64,000 nt of DNA from Pseudoalteromonas lipolytica (GTDB lineage: Bacteria; Pseudomonadota; Gammaproteobacteria; Enterobacterales; Alteromonadaceae): assembly GCF_001306915.1 (NCBI RefSeq), contig NZ_LJTC01000005.1, positions 310,001-374,000 of the forward strand, written 5' to 3'. The notes below the pieces were generated by a model that did not search any database, was not told the DNA's origin, and saw only the letters and a program-made list of their open reading frames with translations. Every line of letters begins with the position of its first letter. Positions within the stretch are counted from its first letter, which is position 1. This document shows, one piece after another, positions 46,827 through 54,756 of this stretch. Both the position numbers and the translations under genes were made by a program.

Positions 46827-47264
46827 ATGAGTCAATCAACACTAACAAAACTGATATGTACCACCCGTCCTATTATTCCTGCTATCCAGCCAATTCAAGT
46901 TAAACGCGAAAAACTGATTGCTCGTTTAAACGAACAATGTGCTATGGTTGCTTGCTTATTGGAAAATGAGGTGTATACCGCTTATAAAGAGGTTCGGATA
47001 ACCGATGGTATTACCGGAGAGAAGAAACGAGTAAAGCAACCTAAGAAGCTAAGACAGTGGTTCTATCAAGTGAATGATATTTGGTTCTTTGAAATAAAGT
47101 ATGGCAACAAGTCATTGGAATTACAGAAAGGCAAAGTTGCGATTGAAGTGGGTAAGCAAGAAAATTTACTAACAACAATCGACACCTTAATTCAGGCTGT
47201 TGAAAAAGGAGAGTTAGATACTCAGCTAAAAGCCGTTACTGGACCAAGAAAAGCAAAGGTCTAG
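46827..47264 (+). CDS. DUF6641-like island protein
   Basis: A 145-aa protein: TTRPIIPAIQPIQVKREKLIARLNEQ at the N-terminus, then a basic linker (GEKKRVKQPKKLRQWFYQVNDIWFFEIKYGNKSLEL) and a helical tail. The layout matches my recollection of DUF6641, small proteins often found beside RadC-like genes on islands; function unknown. It is 2 nt upstream of the RadC-like gene. Confidence 0.62.
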   Translation: MSQSTLTKLICTTRPIIPAIQPIQVKREKLIARLNEQCAMVACLLENEVYTAYKEVRITDGITGEKKRVKQPKKLRQWFYQVNDIWFFEIKYGNKSLELQKGKVAIEVGKQENLLTTIDTLIQAVEKGELDTQLKAVTGPRKAKV

Positions 47265-47266
47265 GC

Positions 47267-47695
47267 GTGGCTATATTACGTGAAATAAGCTGTGTCTATA
47301 CCTTTAGGGAAGTAGATGATGACATTTTGAATGTAACACTTGATAGTCCAAAGAAGGTCTATCAAGTGTTTAAGCATTTGAAACATGAAACCAAAGAGCG
47401 TTTTATCGTGGTAAACTTGAACAGCCAGCATCAAATCATCAATTATGAAGTTATAGCGATTGGCACGGTAAATCAGATATCACTTCGTCCGGCTGAAGTA
47501 TTGAGAACAGCCATTTTAATTAACGCACCAGCGATTATTCTAATTCATAACCATCCATCAGGTGATCCAAAACCAAGTCAGCAAGATTTTCATTTTACCG
47601 AACAAATTAAACAAGCCGCAAAGATGTTCAGTATCGATGTGCTTGACCATGTTGTTATTGGATATGAGCGTTTTGATAGAGCTGTCAGAGATTAA
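47267..47695 (+). CDS. RadC/JAB-domain protein
   Basis: A 142-aa protein comprising only the JAMM/MPN-type domain: metal motif HNHPSGDPKPSQQD (about 101-114) preceded by the conserved strand IVVNLNSQHQIINYEVIAIGTVNQ and followed by LDHVVIG. It lacks the N-terminal HhH part of chromosomal RadC. Such short copies are common on phages, ICEs and islands, sometimes near anti-restriction genes; the biochemical role is unsettled. GTG start. Confidence 0.85.
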   Translation: MAILREISCVYTFREVDDDILNVTLDSPKKVYQVFKHLKHETKERFIVVNLNSQHQIINYEVIAIGTVNQISLRPAEVLRTAILINAPAIILIHNHPSGDPKPSQQDFHFTEQIKQAAKMFSIDVLDHVVIGYERFDRAVRD

Positions 47696-47716
47696 GCCCT
47701 GTTAAAATCAGGGTTT
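47695..47716 (+). terminator. Weak terminator-like hairpin after the RadC-like gene
   Basis: AGCCCTG / CAGGGTTT with a TTAAAAT loop overlapping the stop codon region. It has only a short T-run. Between here and the tRNA at 47919, about 200 bases carry no further recognisable feature. Confidence 0.45.
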
Positions 47717-47918
47717 CAACCAAATTCATAGTTACCAAAAAATTACACGAATTTCGTTACTAGGGGCGATCCCCAATCAAACGTGGCTACTTTTTAAAAT
47801 GAAATTTAGGGAAAATCTAGGTGGTCCTAGTTGACCTTGGTCGGGATTGGCGACTTATCTGGTAAAACAGAAAATAGTGAGAAGTTATTCACCATCTAGC
47901 CCACGTATTTAGTGGAGA

Positions 47919-47995
47919 TGGTGGCCCCACCCTGACTTGAACAGGGGACCTGCCGATTATGAGTCGGATGCTCTAACCAACTGAGCTATGGGGCC
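47919..47995 (-). tRNA. tRNA with CAU anticodon, Ile2-like, carried inside the island
   Basis: Full cloverleaf on the minus strand: acceptor GGCCCCA/TGGGGCC, D arm TAGCTCAGTTGGTTAGAGC, anticodon loop CTCATAA, 5-nt variable loop, T arm CCCTG-TTCAAGT-CAGGG, CCA encoded. Only the 27-43 position is mismatched (T-C). The GGCCCC acceptor resembles tRNA-Ile2 (lysidine-modified CAU, reads AUA) more than elongator tRNA-Met, but this needs tilS-identity analysis. It lies 52 bp inside the right attachment core. Confidence 0.9.
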
Positions 47996-48047
47996 ACATT
48001 TTTAAAGCTTGGACTTGCTTTTCTACTCTTACCACTTAAACCCGCTC

Positions 48048-48087
48048 ATTATGAGTCGTGTGCTCTAACCAACTGAGCTAAGGGGCC
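48048..48087 (-). pseudogene. 5' half of the tRNA-CAU gene split by the island (attR side)
   Basis: On the minus strand: GGCCCCT acceptor strand, D arm identical to the intact copy, anticodon 5' stem CACGA and loop CTCATAAT, then the sequence turns to GAGCGGG, which cannot pair. No T arm or 3' acceptor follows. Its matching 3' half lies at 30259-30303. Confidence 0.88.
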
Positions 48088-48289
48088 ATTGTATTAGCGA
48101 AAGCTAAATTTTTTGATGCGTTTAACAGGTTTGACTGACTAAAGCGGGATGCAGTATAAAAAGTTTTTGCAACCTTGTCACTAGCAAAACCCTTTATTTT
48201 AACAATCACTAAATCAACTGCTCAAATAGTAAACTCTTTGTTTTTACAACGACCTTAAAGCATTGCCGATTCGTTTCTATTCTCCGACA

Positions 48290-48303
48290 TTGTTCTAGAT
48301 CAA
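48290..48303. promoter_or_regulatory. FNR-like site upstream of hemN
   Basis: TTGTT-CTAG-ATCAA matches 9 of 10 defined positions of the FNR box TTGAT-N4-ATCAA. It lies 59 bp before the hemN start. Oxygen-responsive control of hemN by FNR-type regulators is known in gammaproteobacteria. Confidence 0.6.
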
Positions 48304-48361
48304 ATAGCTAACTTGCTAAACTCGTTAAAATAGCCGCTCAATCAATTGCGGAGTGCTGACT

Positions 48362-49735
48362 GTGATAAATTTACCAAGCTGGGATCAATCTCTGATCAAC
48401 AAGTACAATATTTCTGGGCCTCGATATACATCTTACCCAACGGCATTGTCTTTAGCTGATGGTTATAAGCAACAAGATATGATTAACGCGATTGCAGCGT
48501 CGAAAAGCCGTTCTTTATCGCTGTATATCCATATCCCTTTTTGCAGTCAGCTTTGTTATTACTGTGGTTGTAATAAGGTGATCACTCGTCATCAATCTAA
48601 AGCCGATTTATACCTAGATAACTTAGCGCTTGAAATTGCTGAGCAAGCAACACTTTTTGCCGATTATAACGTTGAGCAACTGCATTTAGGGGGTGGTACA
48701 CCAACGTTCTTATCGGCAGAGCAAATGAGTCGCTTAATGGCGCTGGTTGAGCAGCATTTTAATTTTTCTGATGATGCCGAACGCGGTATTGAGATTGACC
48801 CTCGTTCTTTAGCTGATGGCATGCTAGTTCACCTACGTAAACTTGGCTTCAATCGTGTCTCGTTTGGTATTCAGGATTTCAATGATGATGTGCAGCTGGC
48901 AGTTAATCGCCCACAAAGCGTGCAATCTGTAAAAGGTTTAATAAGTGAGGCTCGTGAACTTGGCTTTAAGTCTATTAATGCAGATATGATTTACGGTTTG
49001 CCACTGCAAACACCAGAGAGTTTTAAAGAGACGATTGCGCAGCTGATAGAGTTAAACCCTGATCGCGTGTCGGTATTTAACTATGCCCACTTACCAGATA
49101 GATTCGCTGCTCAGCGTAAAATTAAAGACGCTGACTTACCATCTGCTGGCGACAAGCTCACTATGTTCAAAAATACCCTTGAGCAGATGTTAGCGGCGGG
49201 TTATCAGTTTATTGGTATGGACCACTTTGCCCGTAAAGACAATGAATTGGCAATTGCACAAAACGCGGGTCAATTACACCGTAATTTCCAAGGTTACACA
49301 ACGCATGGCCAATGTGACTTATTAGGTTTGGGTGTGTCATCTATTTCGCAAATAGGCAATGCCATTTTACAAAACGAAAAAGAGTTAAAGCACTATTACA
49401 AAGCCGTGCAAGAAGGCTTTGGTAGTGCAATCTGTAAAGGTGTTGCTTTAACTGATGACGATACGTTACGTGCAGCGGTTATCAAACAATTGATCTGCCA
49501 GTTTGAGCTGGATATTCCAGCAATCGAAAAACAGTTTAATATCAACTTTGCCAGCTACTTCTGCGAGGCGTTACAGGCGCTCGACCCATTACTAGCTGAT
49601 GGCTTGGTGTCTGTTAGCCAAGATAAGATCACAGTAACAGCGCGCGGTAATTTGTTTATTCGTATTATTTGTATGTGCTTTGATGCGCACCTACAACAAC
49701 AAATCAAGCAAACTCGTTTCTCACGAGTTATCTAG
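48362..49735 (+). CDS. hemN: Oxygen-independent coproporphyrinogen III oxidase
   Basis: A radical-SAM enzyme that converts coproporphyrinogen III to protoporphyrinogen IX without oxygen in haem synthesis. CSQLCYYCGC (Cys at about 61, 65, 68 and 70) carries the 4Fe-4S ligands; YNISGPRYTSYPTA, LHLGGGTPTFLS and GHGQCDLLGLG-like segment (TTHGQCDLLGLGVSSI) are family hallmarks. The GTG at 48362 has GGAG 8 nt upstream and gives 457 aa, the E. coli length; a GTG at 48353 is less likely. It is the first chromosomal gene right of the island. Confidence 0.96.
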   Translation: MINLPSWDQSLINKYNISGPRYTSYPTALSLADGYKQQDMINAIAASKSRSLSLYIHIPFCSQLCYYCGCNKVITRHQSKADLYLDNLALEIAEQATLFADYNVEQLHLGGGTPTFLSAEQMSRLMALVEQHFNFSDDAERGIEIDPRSLADGMLVHLRKLGFNRVSFGIQDFNDDVQLAVNRPQSVQSVKGLISEARELGFKSINADMIYGLPLQTPESFKETIAQLIELNPDRVSVFNYAHLPDRFAAQRKIKDADLPSAGDKLTMFKNTLEQMLAAGYQFIGMDHFARKDNELAIAQNAGQLHRNFQGYTTHGQCDLLGLGVSSISQIGNAILQNEKELKHYYKAVQEGFGSAICKGVALTDDDTLRAAVIKQLICQFELDIPAIEKQFNINFASYFCEALQALDPLLADGLVSVSQDKITVTARGNLFIRIICMCFDAHLQQQIKQTRFSRVI

Positions 49736-49742
49736 CCCAACA

Positions 49743-49768
49743 AAAAGCAGAGCCTGGGCTCTGCTTTT
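49743..49768. terminator. Bidirectional terminator downstream of hemN
   Basis: AAAAGCAGAGCC / GGCTCTGCTTTT with a 2-nt loop and T-run, between hemN and the convergent DUF2489 gene. Confidence 0.92.
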
Positions 49769-49797
49769 TATTTTGTTTAATTCAACGGTACGTCAAC

Positions 49798-50313
49798 TTA
49801 ATTAAATACTACGTTTTCGCTGCCTGGAGCGGCTTTAAACTCTTCAATTATACGTGCGCAATCCGCTTTGATTTCATCGCTATGTTGCTCTTCAGCACGC
49901 CAGCGAGCAGTGTCCATTTTAAAAATCTCTTTTTTAGAGTATTTCTTACGGGCATCGTGCGTTGGCATATCTTTTACGACTTCGTACATTTTAAATATGC
50001 CTGGGTAGCGCTCACTTAGCTCAAACTCTTCAGCAAAGCTATATTGAGAGATCAGCACCCAAATACGTAAGCAGCCTTCTGAGAACTCACATTGCTCTTC
50101 ATTCATTGCACGGGCAATTAAATGAATGCTATCGGCTAGCTTTGCATTACGCTTTGCTTTTGATGCCGCAAGTTTTTGCTCATGCTCAGCTTGCTTCTTG
50201 GCGATAAGCTTATTTTGCTCTTTTAGTTTATACAGAAGTTGTCCTGCATAAAACGCAAGCCCTGCGATAATTGCCGCACCAATTAAGATGGCAATAATCA
50301 AGGTTGTGCTCAT
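49798..50313 (-). CDS. DUF2489 membrane-anchored protein
   Basis: A 171-aa protein with one N-terminal membrane helix (TLIIAILIGAAIIAGLAFYAGQLLY, about 4-28), a coiled coil (30-60) and a cytoplasmic helical domain with two Cys (EEQCEFSEGCLRI). This matches DUF2489, a gammaproteobacterial family of unknown role usually beside yihI. It overlaps the yihI stop by 4 nt. Confidence 0.85.
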   Translation of the reverse strand: MSTTLIIAILIGAAIIAGLAFYAGQLLYKLKEQNKLIAKKQAEHEQKLAASKAKRNAKLADSIHLIARAMNEEQCEFSEGCLRIWVLISQYSFAEEFELSERYPGIFKMYEVVKDMPTHDARKKYSKKEIFKMDTARWRAEEQHSDEIKADCARIIEEFKAAPGSENVVFN

Positions 50314-50909
50314 CGCTCATCCTCATCTTCGTCATCAAACCATTCGTTGGCTAAATCATCAGATAAGTACTTATCGAAGTCAGATTCACCTTCATCGTAT
50401 GAATCATCTTCAAAGTCATCTTCGTACTCGTCTTCATCTTCAATGCCTAATAACTCGCAAAGTGCTTGGTGGCGAGCAATACGGCTATTGAAGTACTTAG
50501 CGTCTTTACCTGTTAATAACTCACCGCGCTCATGACGCTCAACCAGCTTAAGTAGACGCTCGTCATTCTCTAGCGCTTCTAACTCTTGCTCTGGTGTTAG
50601 TTCAGGCTCAGTCACTTTCTTAAGCTCAACCATAGGTTTTAAGTTGCGTTTCATTTCAACTTTCGGCTCAGCCTTAGGCGCAACTAAAGAAACCGGCTTT
50701 TTACTACCAACACGCTTATCTTTCGGTTGATTGTTTGCAGCAGTGTTTTCTGCATTTTGTGCATCAGGTGCATTTCGAGACCCAGGTTTAGCACCTTTGG
50801 TCTTTTTAACTCGCTGCTCTTTTAACGCGCGCATCTCTCTAAGCTTTTCTTTGCTCAGACGTACAGGACCATTCGATGGAATTTTACGCGACTTTTTCTT
50901 TCTACTCAT
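50310..50909 (-). CDS. yihI: Der GTPase-activating protein YihI
   Basis: A 199-aa charged protein: Lys/Arg-rich N-terminus (SRKKKSRKIPSNGPVRLSKEKLREMRALKEQRVKKTKG), disordered middle, and a conserved central domain (LTPEQELEALENDERLLKLVERHERGELLTGKDAKYFNSRIARHQALCELLGI) followed by a very acidic tail. In E. coli YihI stimulates the GTPase Der during 50S assembly. Synteny with hemN and engB agrees. Confidence 0.92.
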   Translation of the reverse strand: MSRKKKSRKIPSNGPVRLSKEKLREMRALKEQRVKKTKGAKPGSRNAPDAQNAENTAANNQPKDKRVGSKKPVSLVAPKAEPKVEMKRNLKPMVELKKVTEPELTPEQELEALENDERLLKLVERHERGELLTGKDAKYFNSRIARHQALCELLGIEDEDEYEDDFEDDSYDEGESDFDKYLSDDLANEWFDDEDEDER

Positions 50910-51072
50910 ATCTTGATCATCTCACTTAAGAGGTTGTGCACAACGCCTTTGTGGCATTGTAATGCTGGCATAACCAGAAGAATTCGATGTGCGGATGTGG
51001 TTGGTCAACTTGACGAACTGCGCACTTTTCATACTTTTAGTACAAACGGTGGCTATTGTAACAGGACAAATA
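50910..51072. other. yihI upstream region
   Basis: Short non-coding stretch holding the yihI promoter region; the preceding sRNA terminator ends at about 51073. No distinct site identified. Confidence 0.4.
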
Positions 51073-51365
51073 AAAAGGCGGTAGAGAAAACATCTCTACC
51101 GCCTACTAATCTGAGCGCCAATTATCTGGACACTTCTCCCTTCGACTTTTTAGTCTTTATTATTTTTATTATTATTGTTTATCCATTTTGTTATTGTTTT
51201 AACCTTCCGTGTAGCATTCCATTTTGTTTTTATTATTAAACTTCCATGAGCTTTTATTATTCTCGGTCAATCCTGACGCTTTTTTGTTATTTCCTTTAGG
51301 ACACCTAACTAGTGTCAACCCCTAAAGATTTGCCGCAGTTACTTTCCTTATTACATTGTCCATGT
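51073..51365 (-). ncRNA. csrC: CsrB/CsrC-family CsrA-sequestering sRNA (probable)
   Basis: Minus-strand, non-coding, A-rich stretch with nine GGA motifs (at 51137, 51182, 51206, 51218, 51243, 51271, 51292, 51345 and 51359 on plus coordinates), several in hairpin loops such as GTCA-GGA-TTGAC. It ends in a strong terminator stem GGCGGTAGAG/CTCTACCGCC followed by TTTTTATTT (51073-51104). The location between yihI and engB is where E. coli has csrC. The 5' end is unsure; a TGTAAG half-site like the UvrY/GacA box lies at 51440-51445. It would titrate the CsrA regulator. Confidence 0.7.
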
Positions 51366-51584
51366 TGTTTTTGCTGTCTCAGCGACAGTGGTTAATTTAC
51401 TTATTAATAAAATTGTTACAACTAATTTATATAATTTTTCTTACAGATGACTTATTGCAACATTGTCATTTTAATTAATAACAAAGACTTAGCAAAAATA
51501 GTGAAATAAAAATAAGACTTGGCTTACAGCTAGATATGGTCAATGTCTCACAAGGGAGTGGGAAATTTCGACATACGTTAGGTA
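51366..51584. other. Upstream region of the putative CsrC-like sRNA
   Basis: AT-rich non-coding sequence containing a CTGTC...GACAG hairpin (51377-51391), a TATATAA-like -10 near 51430 and the TGTAAG half-site on the minus strand. No ORF is credible here. Confidence 0.4.
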
Positions 51585-51612
51585 CAAAAAAAGCAGCTTG
51601 CGCTGCTTTTTC
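51585..51612 (-). terminator. Cytochrome c4 gene terminator
   Basis: AAAGCAGC / GCTGCTTT stem with a TTGC loop and A/T runs on both sides, about 50 nt after the stop codon on the minus strand. Confidence 0.85.
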
Positions 51613-51659
51613 AAACTCTTTACATACTACTGCGGAGCATTTCTTTCCGCAATCAGACT

Positions 51660-52292
51660 TTAGTGTAAGCCACCTAAGTATTTTGAAAGTACTTCGATGT
51701 CTTTGTCTGTTAGCTTTTTAGCGATGTCTTGCATCATACCGTTTAAGTCGTTATTACGCGTACCATCACGGAATTTTTCAAGTTGTGACTTGATGTATTC
51801 TGGATGTTGGAACGAAATTTTCGGGAATTTAGCTAGTGATGTACCGTTACCACGAGGACCGTGACACGCAGCACATGCTGGAATACCACGCTCTGCATCA
51901 CCGGCTTTATAAAGCTGCTGACCTACTTCTACTACATCTTTAGGTGTTGCACCTTCAGACATATTTAAAGAAGAGAAGTAAGCTGCTAGGTCTTTCATGT
52001 CTTGATCGCTAAGCGGCATAGCCATACCACTCATTACTGGATCCATACGACCTTCTTTGCCGCCAGATGTCATACCTAATTTAAACTCTTGTAATTGTTT
52101 ATAGATATAATCTGCGTGTTGGCCTGCAATTTTAGGGTAGATATTAACCGGTGCATTACCGTCTGGGCCGTGACAAGCCGCACACGTTGCCGATTTCTCT
52201 TTACCTGCGTTTACATCGCCATCAAATGCTGTTGCGTTGCTTGCTGACAACGTACCAAGCAATATAGTTAAAGATAGTGCTATTTTTTTCAT
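51660..52292 (-). CDS. Dihaem cytochrome c4
   Basis: A periplasmic electron carrier of 210 aa: signal peptide (MKKIALSLTILLGTLSASNATA) and two similar cytochrome c domains, each with CAACHGP haem attachment and a later Met in the pattern of axial ligands (GMAMPLS in domain 1; NGMMQDIAKKL in domain 2). The family passes electrons to cbb3-type or other terminal oxidases. It is divergent from engB, a pairing frequent in gammaproteobacteria. Confidence 0.93.
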   Translation of the reverse strand: MKKIALSLTILLGTLSASNATAFDGDVNAGKEKSATCAACHGPDGNAPVNIYPKIAGQHADYIYKQLQEFKLGMTSGGKEGRMDPVMSGMAMPLSDQDMKDLAAYFSSLNMSEGATPKDVVEVGQQLYKAGDAERGIPACAACHGPRGNGTSLAKFPKISFQHPEYIKSQLEKFRDGTRNNDLNGMMQDIAKKLTDKDIEVLSKYLGGLH

Positions 52293-52575
52293 GGTGAATT
52301 CTCTGTTTCCGACCCTGTATCATCTACAATATGGATGTTGTGATTTCTATATTCTACACGATAATAAATTCTCTGGCACGTTTTCTGCCCACATTAAGCT
52401 CATAATTTATAGGGATTTGACTTAGATTAAGTTTACACCTAGTAATTTTCCTAATTTAAAGCCAATTTAGCACGCTTAAATACGCTTTTGAATGCTGCTT
52501 TAATAGTATAAAATACGTGCCTTAAGTGGAAATTAGCCACTGTTTGTTATTTTTTATAAAAGACTAGGAGAGCCT

Positions 52576-53223
52576 GTGCTCAAATCTCGTATCAAATACA
52601 ATACTGCGTCCTTTGTTACCAGCGCACCTGATATCTCACGCTTACCTGCTGATACGGGGATTGAAGTCGCGTTTGCTGGTCGCTCTAATGCGGGTAAATC
52701 AAGTGCTTTAAACACGTTAACTGATCAAAAGTTAGCGCGTACTTCTAAAACACCTGGTCGTACTCAGCTGATCAATACCTTTGAACTTGATGCCGATAAG
52801 CGCCTTATTGACTTGCCGGGCTATGGTTTTGCGAAAGTGCCTATCGAAATGAAAAAGAAATGGCAAAAGTCGCTAGGTGAATATTTACAAAAACGTCAAA
52901 GCTTAAAAGGTATCGTTGTTTTGATGGATATTCGCCACCCGTTAAAAGATTTAGACCGTGACTTAATCGACTGGGCGGTGGGCAGCGATATTCCAGTACT
53001 GGCACTATTAACTAAAGCTGACAAGCTAAAACAAGGCGCGCGTAAAGCTCAAGTTTTACAAGTTCGTCGTGAGTTAAGTAGTTTAGATGGTGATATTACA
53101 GTTCACGCCTTTTCTTCACTAAAAGGCACCGGCTTACCTGAAGTTGCTAAAAAGCTCGATGAGTGGTTTTTAGGCCCTATTGAAGCGCAAGCACCTGAGT
53201 CTGACGAACAACCAGAAGACTAA
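52576..53223 (+). CDS. engB: Ribosome biogenesis GTP-binding protein EngB (YihA/YsxC)
   Basis: An essential GTPase for 50S assembly. It has G1 [11 protein letters not shown] (about 35-45), the switch region [13 protein letters not shown]3 [12 protein letters not shown]4 TKADKL and G5 SSLKG. GTG start with AGGAG 7 nt upstream; 215 aa is the normal size. The E. coli order polA-spf-engB-csrC-yihI-hemN is partly kept here, with cytochrome c4 inserted and no spf visible. Confidence 0.97.
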   Translation: MLKSRIKYNTASFVTSAPDISRLPADTGIEVAFAGRSNAGKSSALNTLTDQKLARTSKTPGRTQLINTFELDADKRLIDLPGYGFAKVPIEMKKKWQKSLGEYLQKRQSLKGIVVLMDIRHPLKDLDRDLIDWAVGSDIPVLALLTKADKLKQGARKAQVLQVRRELSSLDGDITVHAFSSLKGTGLPEVAKKLDEWFLGPIEAQAPESDEQPED

Positions 53224-53227
53224 GTGC

Positions 53228-53746
53228 TTAGGCCAAGTAATAACGCTTGGCTAATGATTCTATATAATAGCCCTGCTCATCTGAGCAGGCTATTTCAGCC
53301 CACTGATAATAAACATTTCTCGATACCCTCGCAGCCAAGCCATGTGCTAATTGAAGATAAGGCACACTGACACCTTCAAATTCTCTCAGTAATAGTGGTT
53401 GCTTTGCTGATACCAACCAAGCGCGCTGTAAATTATCGACACAACATAGAGCAAGGCCTTGCTCTGTCTCTTCAAAACGCCAATCAACAATAATAAAAGG
53501 CACATCAATGACAGTGATGGCCATTTTCTCGACGGGTGTTTTTAAAAAATAACTATCTGCCTCTTTGCAAAGCACAGAGGCAAAGAGTTTAACCATTGCC
53601 TCGCGTTTTATTTCACTGCCGCCATAAAACCACCGCCCTTGCGCATCAATCGTTATTGGCACTTGCCCACAGTTTTGTGGCTGCCATTGATCAAAAGGTT
53701 TATCGGGCGTCTGAAGAGCGGCTTCTAAGTCAGCAAGTGATTGCAT
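53228..53746 (-). CDS. DUF1285 protein
   Basis: A 172-aa cytoplasmic protein. PITIDAQGRWFYGGSEIKREAMVKLFASVLCKEADSYFLKTPVEK is the signature I associate with DUF1285, a family of unknown role in proteobacteria. Its ATG overlaps the yceI stop by 1 nt, implying coupled translation. Confidence 0.85.
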   Translation of the reverse strand: MQSLADLEAALQTPDKPFDQWQPQNCGQVPITIDAQGRWFYGGSEIKREAMVKLFASVLCKEADSYFLKTPVEKMAITVIDVPFIIVDWRFEETEQGLALCCVDNLQRAWLVSAKQPLLLREFEGVSVPYLQLAHGLAARVSRNVYYQWAEIACSDEQGYYIESLAKRYYLA

Positions 53747-54333
53747 TATTTTTCTTTATCTAGCGTCAAAGAAAATGTTACAGGAACCGCCGTTGCAATT
53801 GATGGTAAGCCCGCAAGCTTTTGTAGTTCACTAATGCCTTCTGTTACTTTGAAATCACTCGCATTAATAATAACTGGCGTAAAAGATGACACGCTAATAT
53901 CGCCCTTTGCTGACATATTAGCTAGAACATCAATCGTTAGCTCTTTCTTGTTGCCATGAAAGTCTAATTCAGCTTTTAACCCTTTCAGCACATGTTGACC
54001 TGGTTTTAGCGTTAACAGCGCTTTGCTTAAGTCAGCAGTTAACACTGCATTAGGGAATTTAGCTGTTTCAAATAACAACTTAGTCATGCGCTCATTGCGG
54101 ATAGGGATCAGAGTTTCAACCGATGTTAGGTCTATCATCAACTTAAATTGACCTTGTTCGTTAAGTGTACCCGACACGTTTTTGAAATGATGTGCTTCTG
54201 CAATAGAGTTCTTTTTAATAGATACAAAGCTTACGTTACTTTGCTCATTATTAACTTGCCAATTTGCGCTGGCTAAAGGGGCAACTAAAATACTCGATAA
54301 TGAAAAGGCAGCTATTGCCAAAGATTTAAACAT
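53746..54333 (-). CDS. YceI-family periplasmic protein
   Basis: A 195-aa lipocalin-like protein with a signal peptide (to about ASA-NWQVN). The core has WQVNNEQSNVSFVSIKKNSIAEAHHF and RNERMTKLLFETAKFPNAVLTADL, typical of YceI, a fold that binds isoprenoid or other lipophilic molecules and is often stress induced. It is upstream of and coupled to DUF1285. Confidence 0.9.
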   Translation of the reverse strand: MFKSLAIAAFSLSSILVAPLASANWQVNNEQSNVSFVSIKKNSIAEAHHFKNVSGTLNEQGQFKLMIDLTSVETLIPIRNERMTKLLFETAKFPNAVLTADLSKALLTLKPGQHVLKGLKAELDFHGNKKELTIDVLANMSAKGDISVSSFTPVIINASDFKVTEGISELQKLAGLPSIATAVPVTFSLTLDKEK

Positions 54334-54412
54334 AACGCATTCCTTCGAAAGTAAATAAGAATCACTTTGATGGTATCACTTGCGTGTATTTGTGCAATGA
54401 ATTGTATGATGA

Positions 54413-54536
54413 GAAAAGAAAAAGCGACTCACTCAACAAGGAGTGAGTCGTTATAGCAAACTGGGGAGAAGCTATCAATACGTTGCATCCTTTCAGATGC
54501 ATCATCAACAGGATGTCCTACAGGATGAGGACGGCG
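54413..54536 (-). ncRNA. Candidate small RNA with terminator, upstream of the lipase gene
   Basis: On the minus strand a stem CGACTCACTC/GAGTGAGTCG is followed by CTTTTTCTTTT, a good intrinsic terminator, but no gene on that strand reads into it. Upstream are two direct copies of CATCCTGT (54508-54515, 54520-54527 on plus coordinates), a GCATC...GATGC hairpin (54485-54500) and a GATAAAG -10-like box followed by a GC-rich discriminator (54541-54547). The transcript is inferred, about 120 nt. The rest of the 54334-54756 gap is AT-rich with nothing recognised. Confidence 0.4.
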
Positions 54537-54756
54537 CGGACTTTATCAAATACCAGATTAAAAATAAATTGCTTAACCGCAGAAAAAACACAAATTGATA
54601 AACATATAACGAAACACTAAAACCATCTTTTCCTGCTTACTTTAATTTAACATTACAGAGAACCCAAATTTAAGGTAAGGTGAATTAAAAGCGCACTAAA
54701 ATCAGGCTTTTTTAAGGCTTGTTGGTGATAAATATTGAAGTAGAAGAGTAAAAGGT

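Larger units (their letters stand above)
30296..48055. mobile_element. Integrated genomic island in a tRNA-CAU anticodon loop (about 17.75 kb)
   Basis: It is bounded by the direct 8-bp core ATTATGAG (30296-30303 and 48048-48055; CTCATAAT in the tRNA sense) with complementary tRNA halves outside. Contents: parDE-like genes, AEP/SF2 helicase, HNH nuclease and fused methyltransferase, two tyrosine recombinases, prim-pol and SF3 helicase, an unknown operon, RadC/JAB protein and an intact tRNA-CAU. I see no structural phage, relaxase or conjugation genes. The recombinases are central, not next to an end, which hints at a composite element. Confidence 0.88.

Noticed and set aside
30296..48055. Prophage or ICE
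   Set aside because: No capsid, tail, terminase, relaxase, type IV secretion or lysis genes were found; only integration, replication and cargo genes.
48048..48087. A second functional tRNA-CAU gene
   Set aside because: After the anticodon loop the bases cannot form the anticodon stem, and there is no T arm or acceptor 3' strand; it is only a 5' half.
50913..51239. Plus-strand ORF of 108 aa over the sRNA terminator
   Set aside because: It crosses a strong terminator stem and a low-complexity T-rich tract; the composition is not protein-like.
51313..51318. TTGACA (minus strand) as the -35 of the CsrC-like sRNA
   Set aside because: No acceptable -10 lies 16-18 bp downstream, and the motif is part of a GACAC...GTGTC hairpin; the promoter is more likely further upstream.
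51073..51660. Spot 42 (spf) RNA
   Set aside because: In E. coli spf lies between polA and engB; polA is not here and the GGA-rich layout fits CsrC instead.
52237..52425. Plus-strand ORF of 62 aa in the cytochrome c4/engB gap
   Set aside because: It begins antisense to the cytochrome signal peptide and has no domain or good RBS; the gap is better read as a divergent promoter region.
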